From: Syntrophaceae bacterium UBA4059
GTDB lineage: Bacteria > Desulfobacterota > Syntrophia > Syntrophales > Smithellaceae
DNA length: 23,061 nt
Reading direction: 5' to 3'
NCBI GenBank assembly: GCA_002382045.1
Contig: DFZJ01000110.1
Coordinates: 1-23,061 of the forward strand
The stretch's first letter is position 1, and every line of letters begins with the position of its first letter. The position numbers and the translations under genes are program-made. Below the pieces are notes generated by a model, which did not search any database, was not told where the DNA came from, and worked only from the letters and a program-made list of their open reading frames with translations. This document shows positions 14,475 through 20,941 of the stretch, piece by piece.

Positions 14475-16319
14475 ATGGAAGAAAGCACAGATTTAAAGGA
14501 AAAAATGACTGCCGCGCCCCGCAGCCCCGGTGTTTATATGATGCTGGATGCGCCGGGGAAAGTCATCTATGTGGGCAAGGCCAACGATCTGAAAAGTCGC
14601 ATTGCCTCATATTTTACCGGCCGCGACACGCGGCCGATGGCGCCGTTTCTGATGGCTCGGGTGAACGATATTGAGTTCATTACGACCGCCACGGAAAAAG
14701 AAGCGCTGATTCTGGAAAATAATCTCATCAAGAAGCACCGTCCGCGCTACAATGTCATTTTGCGCGATGATAAAACCTACTATCATCTGTCGCTTGATCC
14801 GGCGGAAAAATATCCGCGCCTCCAACTGGTGCGCAAAAGACTCAATAATGCAGCGCTGTATTTTGGTCCCTATCCGTCAGGCCTGGCAGCCAAAGAAACA
14901 CTGCGTTTTGTTCAGCAGGTCTTCCCGTTGCGCACCTGCCGCAACCGGGATTTTCAGATCAGACAGAGGCCTTGTCTGGAATATCAAATCGGACGATGTC
15001 TTGCGCCTTGCCGGGAGTTGATCGATGAAGCAGCGTACCGGAAACTGGCCGAAAGCGCCGTGGCTTTCCTGCAGGGCCGACGCCGTGAGCTGATTGCCGA
15101 TTTAAAAAAGCAGATGGAAGAAGCGGCGCAGGACTTAAACTTTGAAGAGGCGGCGCGTCTGCGCGACCGCATCGGCGCGCTCACGCACGCGCTGGAAAAA
15201 CAAAATGTAGATTGGGGTGGTGAAGAGGATCAGGATGTGCTGGGCGTCTACGCAGAGGGTGATACCTGTCAGCTCTGTATTTTGTTTGTGCGCGCTGGCA
15301 AGCTTACAGGCAGCAAATCATTTACGCCTGTCAAAACAAAAGCAGACGTAGGTGAAGTTATTTCGTCGGCGTTGCAACAATATTATGACAGCTCCAATAT
15401 GCCGGAAGAGATTATCCTGCCTGCTCACCTGCCTGATGAGGATGTGATTGCCGAATGGCTGGCTGATAAAAAAGAAAAGAAAGTGCTGCTCACTGTTCCG
15501 CAGCGCGGCGCGAAAAAAGCACTCTCCGATATGGCCTGTGCCAATGCCCGCGAACTTCTGGTATCCGGCCGGAAGAAAGAGGATCAGATAACCGCCGCGG
15601 CGCAAATCCTTCAGGAAAAGCTGTCTCTGACCAAATTGCCGCGACGGATTGAGTGCTGCGATATTTCCAATATCAGCGGCAAAAACGCCGTGGGATCGAT
15701 AGTTGTCCTTCAGGACGGTCTGCCGGACAAATCGGGTTACCGGCGTTTTCGTATTAAAGCCACGGACGAACCGGATGATTACGGCATGATGCGCGAAGTG
15801 CTGACCCGGCATTTTACCGGGACCGATCGGCTGCCCGATCTGATGGTCGTTGACGGCGGCAAAGGACAGCTCCATGTTGCGCTTTCGGTCTTGAACGAAT
15901 TGAAAATCAAGCTGGATGTGGTCGGGTTGGCGAAGGAAGAAAGAACCTTTCTTGCCGCAAAAAACAAGCTCCGGGGAAAAGCAGCAAAGTCGGAGGATCG
16001 CGTCTATCTGCCCCGGCGCAAGGATGCGGTCTATCTGTCGTCCCGTCCCGCCGCGCTGTCGCTTTTGCAGCGGGTCCGCGATGAGGCGCACCGCTTTGCG
16101 ATCAGTTATCATCACAAACTCAAACAAAAAAATGATCTGAGTTCCGTGCTGGATGCCATTCCCGATATCGGCCCGGCGCGTAAAAAAATATTATTAACGT
16201 ATTTTGGCTCTGCATGTCAGGTTCAAAATGCGTCGCTTGCCGATTTGCAAAGTGTGCCGGGAATTGGTAAGGACCTGGCGGAAAAAATTTATTTTCATTT
16301 GAATAGTACAGAAAAGTGA
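14475..16319 (+). CDS. uvrC: Excinuclease ABC subunit C (UvrC)
   Basis: UvrC makes the dual incisions of nucleotide excision repair after UvrA/UvrB find the lesion. From the ATG at 14475 it has 614 residues, a normal length. The GIY-YIG nuclease (about 12-95) has PGVYMML and VIYVGKANDLKSR. The UVR motif (about 195-232) contains DLNFEEAARLRDR and binds UvrB. The RNase H-like nuclease (about 375-545) has CDISNISG, VVDGGKGQL and RDEAHRFAISYH. Two helix-hairpin-helix motifs end the protein (IPDIGPARKKILL and VPGIGKDLAEKIY). An in-frame ATG at 14451 lies inside the heptamer repeat and would add MVDGEKIL; 14475 agrees better with UvrC N-termini. Neither start has a strong Shine-Dalgarno sequence, unusual in this window. 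The mntP gene follows directly. Confidence 0.96.
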   Translation: MEESTDLKEKMTAAPRSPGVYMMLDAPGKVIYVGKANDLKSRIASYFTGRDTRPMAPFLMARVNDIEFITTATEKEALILENNLIKKHRPRYNVILRDDKTYYHLSLDPAEKYPRLQLVRKRLNNAALYFGPYPSGLAAKETLRFVQQVFPLRTCRNRDFQIRQRPCLEYQIGRCLAPCRELIDEAAYRKLAESAVAFLQGRRRELIADLKKQMEEAAQDLNFEEAARLRDRIGALTHALEKQNVDWGGEEDQDVLGVYAEGDTCQLCILFVRAGKLTGSKSFTPVKTKADVGEVISSALQQYYDSSNMPEEIILPAHLPDEDVIAEWLADKKEKKVLLTVPQRGAKKALSDMACANARELLVSGRKKEDQITAAAQILQEKLSLTKLPRRIECCDISNISGKNAVGSIVVLQDGLPDKSGYRRFRIKATDEPDDYGMMREVLTRHFTGTDRLPDLMVVDGGKGQLHVALSVLNELKIKLDVVGLAKEERTFLAAKNKLRGKAAKSEDRVYLPRRKDAVYLSSRPAALSLLQRVRDEAHRFAISYHHKLKQKNDLSSVLDAIPDIGPARKKILLTYFGSACQVQNASLADLQSVPGIGKDLAEKIYFHLNSTEK

Positions 16320-16328
16320 TGATTGAAT

Positions 16329-16886
16329 ATGAGTCTGATAACAATATTTCTTCTGGCGATTGGTCTGGGAGTGGATGCGTTTTCCGTGGCTATTGGCATC
16401 GGCGCTTCCAATAGGAAGAAAGCCTGGGCTCCGGTTTTGCGGCTGTCCTTCGCTTTCGGTATTTTTCAGTTTGTAATGCCGCTTATCGGATGGTTGGCTG
16501 GTTCGACGGTGGTCGATCTGATCCGGGGTTTTGACCACTGGGTTGCTTTTGTGCTTCTGGCCGTCGTCGGCGGAAAAATGATTTGGGAAGGTTTTGAAAA
16601 AGAAGACGATGAGCAAACGGCTGACCAGACGCGGGGCTGGCCGCTTTTGGTGCTTTCGATTGCCACCAGCATCGACGCGCTGGCGGTCGGATTCAGCTTT
16701 TCTCTTTTAAAAACGCCTATCTTTTTTCCGGCGGCGATCATCGGGGTGGTTTGTTTTCTAATGACGGCAGTCGGCATGGTGTTTGGTAAAGTGCTGGCGC
16801 GGATATTCGGCCGCAAAGTGGAAATCCTGGGCGGCCTTGTTTTGATTGCGATCGGCGTGAAGATACTCATTGAACATATAGGTTAG
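16329..16886 (+). CDS. mntP: Manganese efflux pump MntP
   Basis: MntP exports Mn(II) across the inner membrane. The 185-residue protein has six predicted membrane helices in two repeats. The repeated acidic motifs are present: GVDAFSVA with Asp16 and SIDALAVGF with Asp116, close to the E. coli positions 16 and 118, which supports the ATG at 16329 over the in-frame TTG at 16323. A charged cytoplasmic loop (EGFEKEDDEQTADQTRG) joins the two halves. The ribosome-binding site is weak; the gene starts 9 bp after the uvrC stop and is probably coupled to it. There is no room here for the yybP-ykoY manganese riboswitch that often precedes mntP, so it is not controlled in that way at this site. Confidence 0.94.
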   Translation: MSLITIFLLAIGLGVDAFSVAIGIGASNRKKAWAPVLRLSFAFGIFQFVMPLIGWLAGSTVVDLIRGFDHWVAFVLLAVVGGKMIWEGFEKEDDEQTADQTRGWPLLVLSIATSIDALAVGFSFSLLKTPIFFPAAIIGVVCFLMTAVGMVFGKVLARIFGRKVEILGGLVLIAIGVKILIEHIG

Positions 16887-16907
16887 AGGCGATAGGCGAT
16901 AGGCGAC
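16887..16907 (+). repeat. Heptamer tandem repeat AGGCGAY, three copies
   Basis: Three 7-bp units (AGGCGAT, AGGCGAT, AGGCGAC) begin on the base after the mntP stop codon. The unit length equals that of the tract before uvrC but the sequence is different. Confidence 0.8.
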
Positions 16908-16946
16908 GGTCTTGCCACCCGCATGGGCGGTCGCGACCGTTCCCTA

Positions 16947-16967
16947 CGAACGACGAGCCACGAGGGA
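16947..16967 (+). repeat. Degenerate heptamer repeat CGANNNA, three copies
   Basis: Three consecutive 7-bp units CGAACGA, CGAGCCA and CGAGGGA share the frame CGA at each start and A at each end. The last unit supplies the GAGGGA ribosome-binding site of ogt, 5 nt before its ATG. It lies 39 bp after the AGGCGAY tract. Confidence 0.55.
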
Positions 16968-16971
16968 CAGC

Positions 16972-17520
16972 ATGTTCTATCAATTGATCAAAGTCGGGAA
17001 AGAGGAAATCGGGCTGGTGTGGCGTGATGCCGCGGGTAAACCGCTGGTGGAATCTATTTATCTGCCCGGCGGCCGGGGGAAAATGAAAAGCCGAATGGTC
17101 CGCGATTTTCCCGCAATTCATATGACGGCGCGCGTGATTCCCGACGGCATTGATCAGTTAATAGCCGATTTGTACAACGGTAAAAAGCAACATTTTAATT
17201 TATCACGACTGAATTTATCACGTCTTACGGAATTTTCGGCCGGCGTATTAAAACTAACATACAAAATCCCCCGTGGAAAAGTGGACACCTACTCGGGCCT
17301 GGCGGCAAAGGCAGGATCGCCTCGGGCCGCCCGGGCGGTGGGGGCTGTCATGGCGAACAATCCTTTTCCCATTGTCATTCCCTGTCATCGTGTAGTTCAG
17401 GCCGGCGGAAGGATAGGGCAGTTCGGCGGCGGGAGCGGCATGAAAAAACAACTGTTGGCCAGAGAAGGGATTGTTCTCGATTTGCGGGGGAGAGTGTCTG
17501 TGAAACAAATCCGGCATTGA
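16972..17520 (+). CDS. ogt: Methylated-DNA--protein-cysteine methyltransferase
   Basis: This suicide enzyme removes alkyl groups from O6-alkylguanine in DNA. The 182-residue protein has a divergent N-terminal domain (about 1-85) and the conserved DNA-binding/active-site domain: IPRGKVDTYSGLAAKAG, ARAVGAVMANNPFP and the active site VIPCHRVV with Cys138, then GGRIGQFGGG. I choose the ATG at 16972, preceded by GAGGGA at 5 nt; the longer frame from 16912 reads through repeat sequence and gives a non-conserved extension. A 15-bp imperfect direct duplication at 17197-17226 gives the doubled NLSRL-NLSRL in the linker between domains. It lies in a co-directional run with uvrC, mntP and recQ. Confidence 0.92.
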   Translation: MFYQLIKVGKEEIGLVWRDAAGKPLVESIYLPGGRGKMKSRMVRDFPAIHMTARVIPDGIDQLIADLYNGKKQHFNLSRLNLSRLTEFSAGVLKLTYKIPRGKVDTYSGLAAKAGSPRAARAVGAVMANNPFPIVIPCHRVVQAGGRIGQFGGGSGMKKQLLAREGIVLDLRGRVSVKQIRH

Positions 17521-17540
17521 CGATTTTAACAAGCTTAATA

Positions 17541-17743
17541 TTCCGTTTTGGTCTTGGTCTGGAAGATAATTTTAAAGGGTCCAGTCATTACGGTCTGACC
17601 ATGCAGTTTACAAAAACGGCTATCAACAGCCGGGCAGTGTTTTTCTCTGAACAAAGACCTTTCTCGGAACGATTGACCTTGCCTATGGCCAGGCCCAGCG
17701 CGGTCACTCGTCCATTGATCTTTATCTCGGCAAGCGCTTTTAA
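17541..17743 (+). pseudogene. Remnant of an outer-membrane beta-barrel protein C-terminus (frameshifted)
   Basis: Between ogt and recQ, one frame reads FRFGLGLEDNFKGSSHYG and continues to SRAVFFSEQ (about 17541-17654). A second frame, open from 17651, reads TFLGTIDLAYG and ends HSSIDLYLGKRF followed by TAA at 17741-17743. The alternating hydrophobic pattern and the terminal Phe are hallmarks of the last strand of outer-membrane beta-barrels. The two halves join if one base were restored near 17645-17657. There is no start codon context or upstream remainder; the fragment abuts the ogt stop. I read it as a decayed 3' end of a lost gene. The family is unknown, and chance cannot be excluded for a stretch this short. 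Confidence 0.35.
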
Positions 17744-17758
17744 AAGGAAGAATATAAA

Positions 17759-19630
17759 ATGGATGTCTCGCGGATGATGACCAAACAGGACGCCTTAAAA
17801 AAATACTTCGGTTACGACACATTCTATCCGCTGCAGTCGGAAATCATCGACCACGTTCGGGCCGGCAAAGACGCGCTGGTTTTGATGCCGACCGGCGGGG
17901 GCAAATCGGTCTGCTTTCAGATTCCGGCGCTGATCACGGAGGGCACGGCCATCGTGATTTCACCGCTGATTGCTTTAATGAAGGATCAGGTGGATTCCCT
18001 GACCGCCAACGGCATTGCCGCGGCGTTTCTCAACAGCAGCCTCAGCGATTCCGAGAGCGCGGAGATTATCGGTCAATGTCTGAAAGGCAACATCAAGCTG
18101 CTTTATATTTCGCCGGAACGGCTGGCGGTCGCTTCAACCATCAGCTTTTTGCAGAAGCTCAGGCTTTCCCTTTTTGCCGTGGACGAGGCGCACTGCATTT
18201 CATCGTGGGGACATGATTTTCGTCCCGACTATTTAAGACTGAATGTTTTGCGAAAAAAGTTTCCAGATGTTCCGCTTCTCGCGCTTACCGCCACGGCTGA
18301 CCGGGTGATCCGCAGGGACATTCTCCGCCAGCTCGCCATTCCCGAGGAGCATCAGTTTATTGCTTCCTTCGACCGGCCGAATTTAAGCCTGGCGGTGTAT
18401 TCGGGACAGAAGCGTCTCGATCAGATCCTGCGCTTTCTGGCCAAAAGAAAAAACCAGCCGGGGATTATTTATTGCCTCAGCCGCAGGACGACGGAAAATG
18501 TGGCAGCCAGGCTTCAGGGACGCGGCTATCGGGCGGCTTTCTACCACGCCGGCATGGACAATGACGGGCGCAGCATAATACAGGACGCGTTTATCCGCGA
18601 CAAAATTCAGATCATCTGCGCCACGATCGCCTTTGGTCTGGGTATTGATAAATCGAATATCCGCTGGATCGTTCATTACAGTCTGCCGAAAAATATCGAA
18701 AGCTATTATCAGGAAATCGGTCGGGCCGGGCGTGACGGCGCCCCCGCCGACACGGTGTTGTTTTACAGTTACGCCGATGTCAAAACACATTATGAGATGC
18801 TCAAAGATTTGCCGCAGGAAAGACAGGACCTACTTTCGGCCAAGCTCGACCGGATGAAGCGCTATGCGGAAGCGGATGTCTGTCGCCGCCGGATTCTGCT
18901 CAGTTATTTTAACGAACAGCCGCAAGGCGACTGCGGCAACTGCGACGTGTGCAGGAATCCGCCGAAAAAATTCAACGGCACGATCATCGCCCAGAAGGCG
19001 CTGTCGGCTGTCGCCCGCACGAGTGAAAAAATCAACATGACGACCCTGATCAATATTCTGCGCGGCTCTGCCAATCCATTCATCAGGGAAAACGGTTATG
19101 ACCGGATCAAAACATTCGGCGTCGGCCGTGATATCCGGTATGGCGAATGGGCGGAATATATCTTTCAGATGCTGAATTCCGGTTTTGTGGATATCGCCTA
19201 TGATGAAGGCTATGCGCTGAAGCTAAACGACCTGAGCCGCAAAATTCTGAAAGCGGAAATGGATGTGCTTTTAACAAAGCCTCTGGAATTGGAAAAGAAG
19301 CTCGAAACCATCGCCGCGCTTCCTGGAAAACAAACACCGGCCGACGGGCTTTTTGAGCGCCTGCGCGTTTTGAGAAAAACGATTGCGGATGAAAACAATG
19401 CGCCGGCTTATGTTGTGTTTTCCGACCGGACGCTGCTGGCGATGGCCGATGCGCGCCCTCAAGATGAAATTGAAATGCTGGGCGTGAGCGGCGTCGGGGA
19501 ACATAAAATGAACCAATACGGAAAAATATTTCTCGAAGAGATCCGGCGCTATACTCAAGAAGAAGCCCGGGGGGCGTCAAAAAGTCGGATACAAATGCCG
19601 TCAACAAAACATGAGGGGAAAGAAAAATGA
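17759..19630 (+). CDS. recQ: ATP-dependent DNA helicase RecQ
   Basis: RecQ is a 3'-5' helicase in recombination and fork repair. The 623-residue protein has the full bacterial layout. The helicase core has Walker A MPTGGGKS (Lys49), DEAH at 142-145 in VDEAHCISSWGHDFRPDY, and motif VI EIGRAGRDG. The RQC zinc site uses Cys375, Cys392, Cys395 and Cys398, followed by a winged-helix region (about 410-500). A C-terminal HRDC domain (about 515-595) contains VFSDRTLLAMA and VSGVGEHKMNQYG. AGGAAG stands 8 nt before the ATG. The stop overlaps the next gene by 4 bp (ATGA), indicating translational coupling. The upstream 238 bp hold the beta-barrel remnant and no clear promoter. Confidence 0.96.
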   Translation: MDVSRMMTKQDALKKYFGYDTFYPLQSEIIDHVRAGKDALVLMPTGGGKSVCFQIPALITEGTAIVISPLIALMKDQVDSLTANGIAAAFLNSSLSDSESAEIIGQCLKGNIKLLYISPERLAVASTISFLQKLRLSLFAVDEAHCISSWGHDFRPDYLRLNVLRKKFPDVPLLALTATADRVIRRDILRQLAIPEEHQFIASFDRPNLSLAVYSGQKRLDQILRFLAKRKNQPGIIYCLSRRTTENVAARLQGRGYRAAFYHAGMDNDGRSIIQDAFIRDKIQIICATIAFGLGIDKSNIRWIVHYSLPKNIESYYQEIGRAGRDGAPADTVLFYSYADVKTHYEMLKDLPQERQDLLSAKLDRMKRYAEADVCRRRILLSYFNEQPQGDCGNCDVCRNPPKKFNGTIIAQKALSAVARTSEKINMTTLINILRGSANPFIRENGYDRIKTFGVGRDIRYGEWAEYIFQMLNSGFVDIAYDEGYALKLNDLSRKILKAEMDVLLTKPLELEKKLETIAALPGKQTPADGLFERLRVLRKTIADENNAPAYVVFSDRTLLAMADARPQDEIEMLGVSGVGEHKMNQYGKIFLEEIRRYTQEEARGASKSRIQMPSTKHEGKEK

Positions 19631-20052
19631 ACCCATTCAAATTCATCAGCACAGTAAATGAAGTGGAGCCTGAAGCGGCGAGGCGGGAATATATCACCCG
19701 CAACATACTATTGATTACATTTGTTGGCGCATCCTTTTTTACGCTTATATCCGTTATTTTTTACCTGCTCGGAAAAATGCCTCTTGATACTTTAATACTT
19801 TATTTAGTCGTATCCATCATCCTTGCGGCGGCCATGTTTCTTGCTGAAGCCGGATACTGGCGCGCAGTCGGCATCATTCCTCCGCTGCTGATGTATTTCC
19901 CTGCCGTCAACGCCAATGATATCGGCGGAATTGATGCTCCGGGTAATTTTATGTACGCGCTTCTCATCATTTTTGTGGCGATTATTTACGGTCATTGTCA
20001 GGATGATCTGTTGAACGGTAATCTGCAATATTGCGCATGGTTATCATCATAA
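19627..20052 (+). CDS. Membrane protein fragment resembling the N-terminal membrane part of a sensor
   Basis: The 141-residue product has a polar N-terminus of about 25 residues (EVEPEAARREYITR), then four hydrophobic segments at about 27-49, 53-77, 80-96 and 106-121. It stops after a short soluble tail, HCQDDLLNGNLQYCAWLSS. The arrangement resembles the membrane input domain of some sensor kinases and diguanylate cyclases, but no output domain follows: the stop is within 5 bp of a hairpin terminator. It may be a truncated gene or a small membrane protein in its own right. GAGGGG lies about 8 nt before the ATG, which overlaps the recQ stop. I do not recognise a family, and the link to recQ is probably only transcriptional. 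Confidence 0.65.
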   Translation: MNPFKFISTVNEVEPEAARREYITRNILLITFVGASFFTLISVIFYLLGKMPLDTLILYLVVSIILAAAMFLAEAGYWRAVGIIPPLLMYFPAVNANDIGGIDAPGNFMYALLIIFVAIIYGHCQDDLLNGNLQYCAWLSS

Positions 20053-20056
20053 CGAA

Positions 20057-20088
20057 AACCCCCTGAAAGCATTTGCCTTAAGGGGGTT
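20057..20088. terminator. Bidirectional hairpin terminator between converging genes
   Basis: An 8-bp stem (AACCCCCT at 20057-20064 with AGGGGGTT at 20081-20088) has a 16-nt loop. The minus-strand side is followed by TTTTCG and the plus-strand side by GTATTTG. It lies between the truncated membrane protein (plus) and the small two-TM protein (minus). Confidence 0.7.
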
Positions 20089-20141
20089 GTATTTGAACAG
20101 ATCACTTTAATCAGTCAATCTTAAACCTTGTATTTTGACTC

Positions 20142-20417
20142 TCAGCTGACAATGTTCTTCACAACTTCAATCACCGGATTGGTGAAGAGCGCCATCAAGA
20201 CGGCGTAAAGAGCGAAGGCGCCGACGACTTCCGATGTGTACATCCGGTCATACTTTCTTTTCAAAGAAGCAAGAATCAAACCGCCCACAACCAGGCAACC
20301 CAGTTGAAAATACGGGAAATTGGCTGCTCCCGCCGCCGCGTATTCCGCGAATCCAAAAGTTGCTGTTACGAGAATGATTGCCGCTGCCGCTACGATGGTT
20401 CCTAATGTCTTTTTCAT
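20142..20417 (-). CDS. Small exported membrane protein, two further TM segments, unknown function
   Basis: The 91-residue product begins MKKTLGTIVAAAAIILV with a probable signal peptide ending near GFAEYAA (about residue 26). A membrane segment follows at about 36-52 (FQLGCLVVGGLILASL), then a basic loop KRKYDRMYTSE and a second segment at about 64-80. It ends NPVIEVVKNIVS. The size and topology resemble pilin-like TrbC/VirB2 proteins, but I see no specific motif and make no assignment. The ribosome-binding site AGGAGGT is strong and 8 nt from the ATG. The leader is long and highly structured, with a sigma-54-like promoter (see separate entries), which suggests tight control. It is followed by the bidirectional terminator and is therefore monocistronic. 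Confidence 0.75.
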   Translation of the reverse strand: MKKTLGTIVAAAAIILVTATFGFAEYAAAGAANFPYFQLGCLVVGGLILASLKRKYDRMYTSEVVGAFALYAVLMALFTNPVIEVVKNIVS

Positions 20418-20468
20418 GATCTGTTACCTCCTGTGTTTGTTTTCGGGTTGTCCCCGTTTAGTTCATTT

Positions 20469-20523
20469 AGTTAAACTTCAATTCTAAAAAAGCACCGCTT
20501 TTTTGGAATTTGTTAGTTTAACT
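20469..20523 (-). promoter_or_regulatory. Long hairpin in the leader of the small two-TM protein
   Basis: AGTTAAACT (20469-20477) pairs with AGTTTAACT (20515-20523), and AAAAAAGC (20486-20493) pairs with GCTTTTTT (20497-20504) around a 3-nt ACC loop. ATTC and GAAT between them also pair. On the transcribed minus strand the inner part is a stem ending in six T, like an intrinsic terminator within the 5' leader. Two smaller hairpins lie further upstream in the same leader (GGGCT-GAA-AGCCC and CCGC-TTT-GCGG). I found no match to a riboswitch class I know. Confidence 0.55.
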
Positions 20524-20571
20524 TATCCCGCAAAGCGGAGGGCTTTCAGCCCGTGATTGCCTTTCTGCTAA

Positions 20572-20588
20572 TGAAAAGACCGTGCCAG
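20572..20588 (-). promoter_or_regulatory. Sigma-54-like promoter of the small two-TM protein
   Basis: On the minus strand CTGGCACGGTCTTTTCA matches the consensus YTGGCACGRNNNTTGCW except for T in place of the G of the -12 GC pair. Predicted transcription starts near 20560, about 143 nt before the start codon. A perfect dyad lies 132-146 bp upstream of that point, the usual distance for a sigma-54 activator site. The -12 mismatch lowers confidence. Confidence 0.45.
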
Positions 20589-20691
20589 ATTTATGGGGTG
20601 ATGTGAAATAATTTATAAGTATAAGATCTGACTTGTAATTACTTATTGTCTATCCCGTCGAACAGGTTTTTAACCGCTCATGTTTCGCTTT

Positions 20692-20706
20692 TGTTTCAAT
20701 GAAACA
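20692..20706. promoter_or_regulatory. Perfect inverted repeat, candidate activator site
   Basis: TGTTTCA (20692-20698), one central A, and TGAAACA (20700-20706) form a 15-bp dyad. It is nested between imperfect outer arms GGTTTTTAA (20665-20673) and TTAAAACC (20707-20714). It is the clearest operator-like element in the 524-bp intergenic region 20418-20941. The rest of that region (20715-20879) shows no supported gene. Confidence 0.45.
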
Positions 20707-20879
20707 TTAAAACCGTTAAACGAAATGTGGAAAAAACATAAATACCGCCCTGAAATACCTCTGGGCGAGGCATCGCATCACGGATCAAATCAAGCAGTGG
20801 CATTTCCCGGCATCGACAAATGGCCGGGTGGTGAAGGCGACGATAACCCTTAAAATTTAGCTGCGCATATTAGCAAAAA

Positions 20880-20914
20880 AAAGCAGGGAACGGTTTACGA
20901 TCGTTCCCTGCTTT
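20880..20914 (-). terminator. Strong intrinsic terminator of the PilB/GspE-type ATPase gene
   Basis: A perfect 13-bp stem (AAAGCAGGGAACG with CGTTCCCTGCTTT) and a 9-nt loop are followed on the minus strand by a run of eight T. It begins 27 bp after the ATPase stop codon. Confidence 0.93.
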
Positions 20915-20941
20915 GCAGGTGTGCGAAAAGGGCTGTTTCAT

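Noticed and set aside
15318..16127. Minus-strand 269-codon open frame
   Set aside because: Antisense to the RNase H-like part of uvrC, with no motif or start signal of its own.
16320..16328. yybP-ykoY manganese riboswitch before mntP
   Set aside because: Only 9 bp separate uvrC from mntP, and no such RNA fold fits there or in the uvrC 3' end.
17535..17822. Minus-strand 95-codon frame across the ogt-recQ gap
   Set aside because: It overlaps the recQ start and its composition is not protein-like; the plus-strand beta-barrel remnant explains the region better.
20418..20570. c-di-GMP (GEMM) or other known riboswitch in the leader
   Set aside because: The hairpins and a GGCAA-like stretch prompted the check, but the conserved GEMM core (GGGACGCAAAGCC and its tetraloop-receptor arrangement) is not present on either strand.
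20725..20853. Plus-strand 42-codon frame (MWKKHKYRPEIPLGE...)
   Set aside because: No ribosome-binding site, no promoter, and no recognisable sequence. It is recorded only because it fills part of the long intergenic region.
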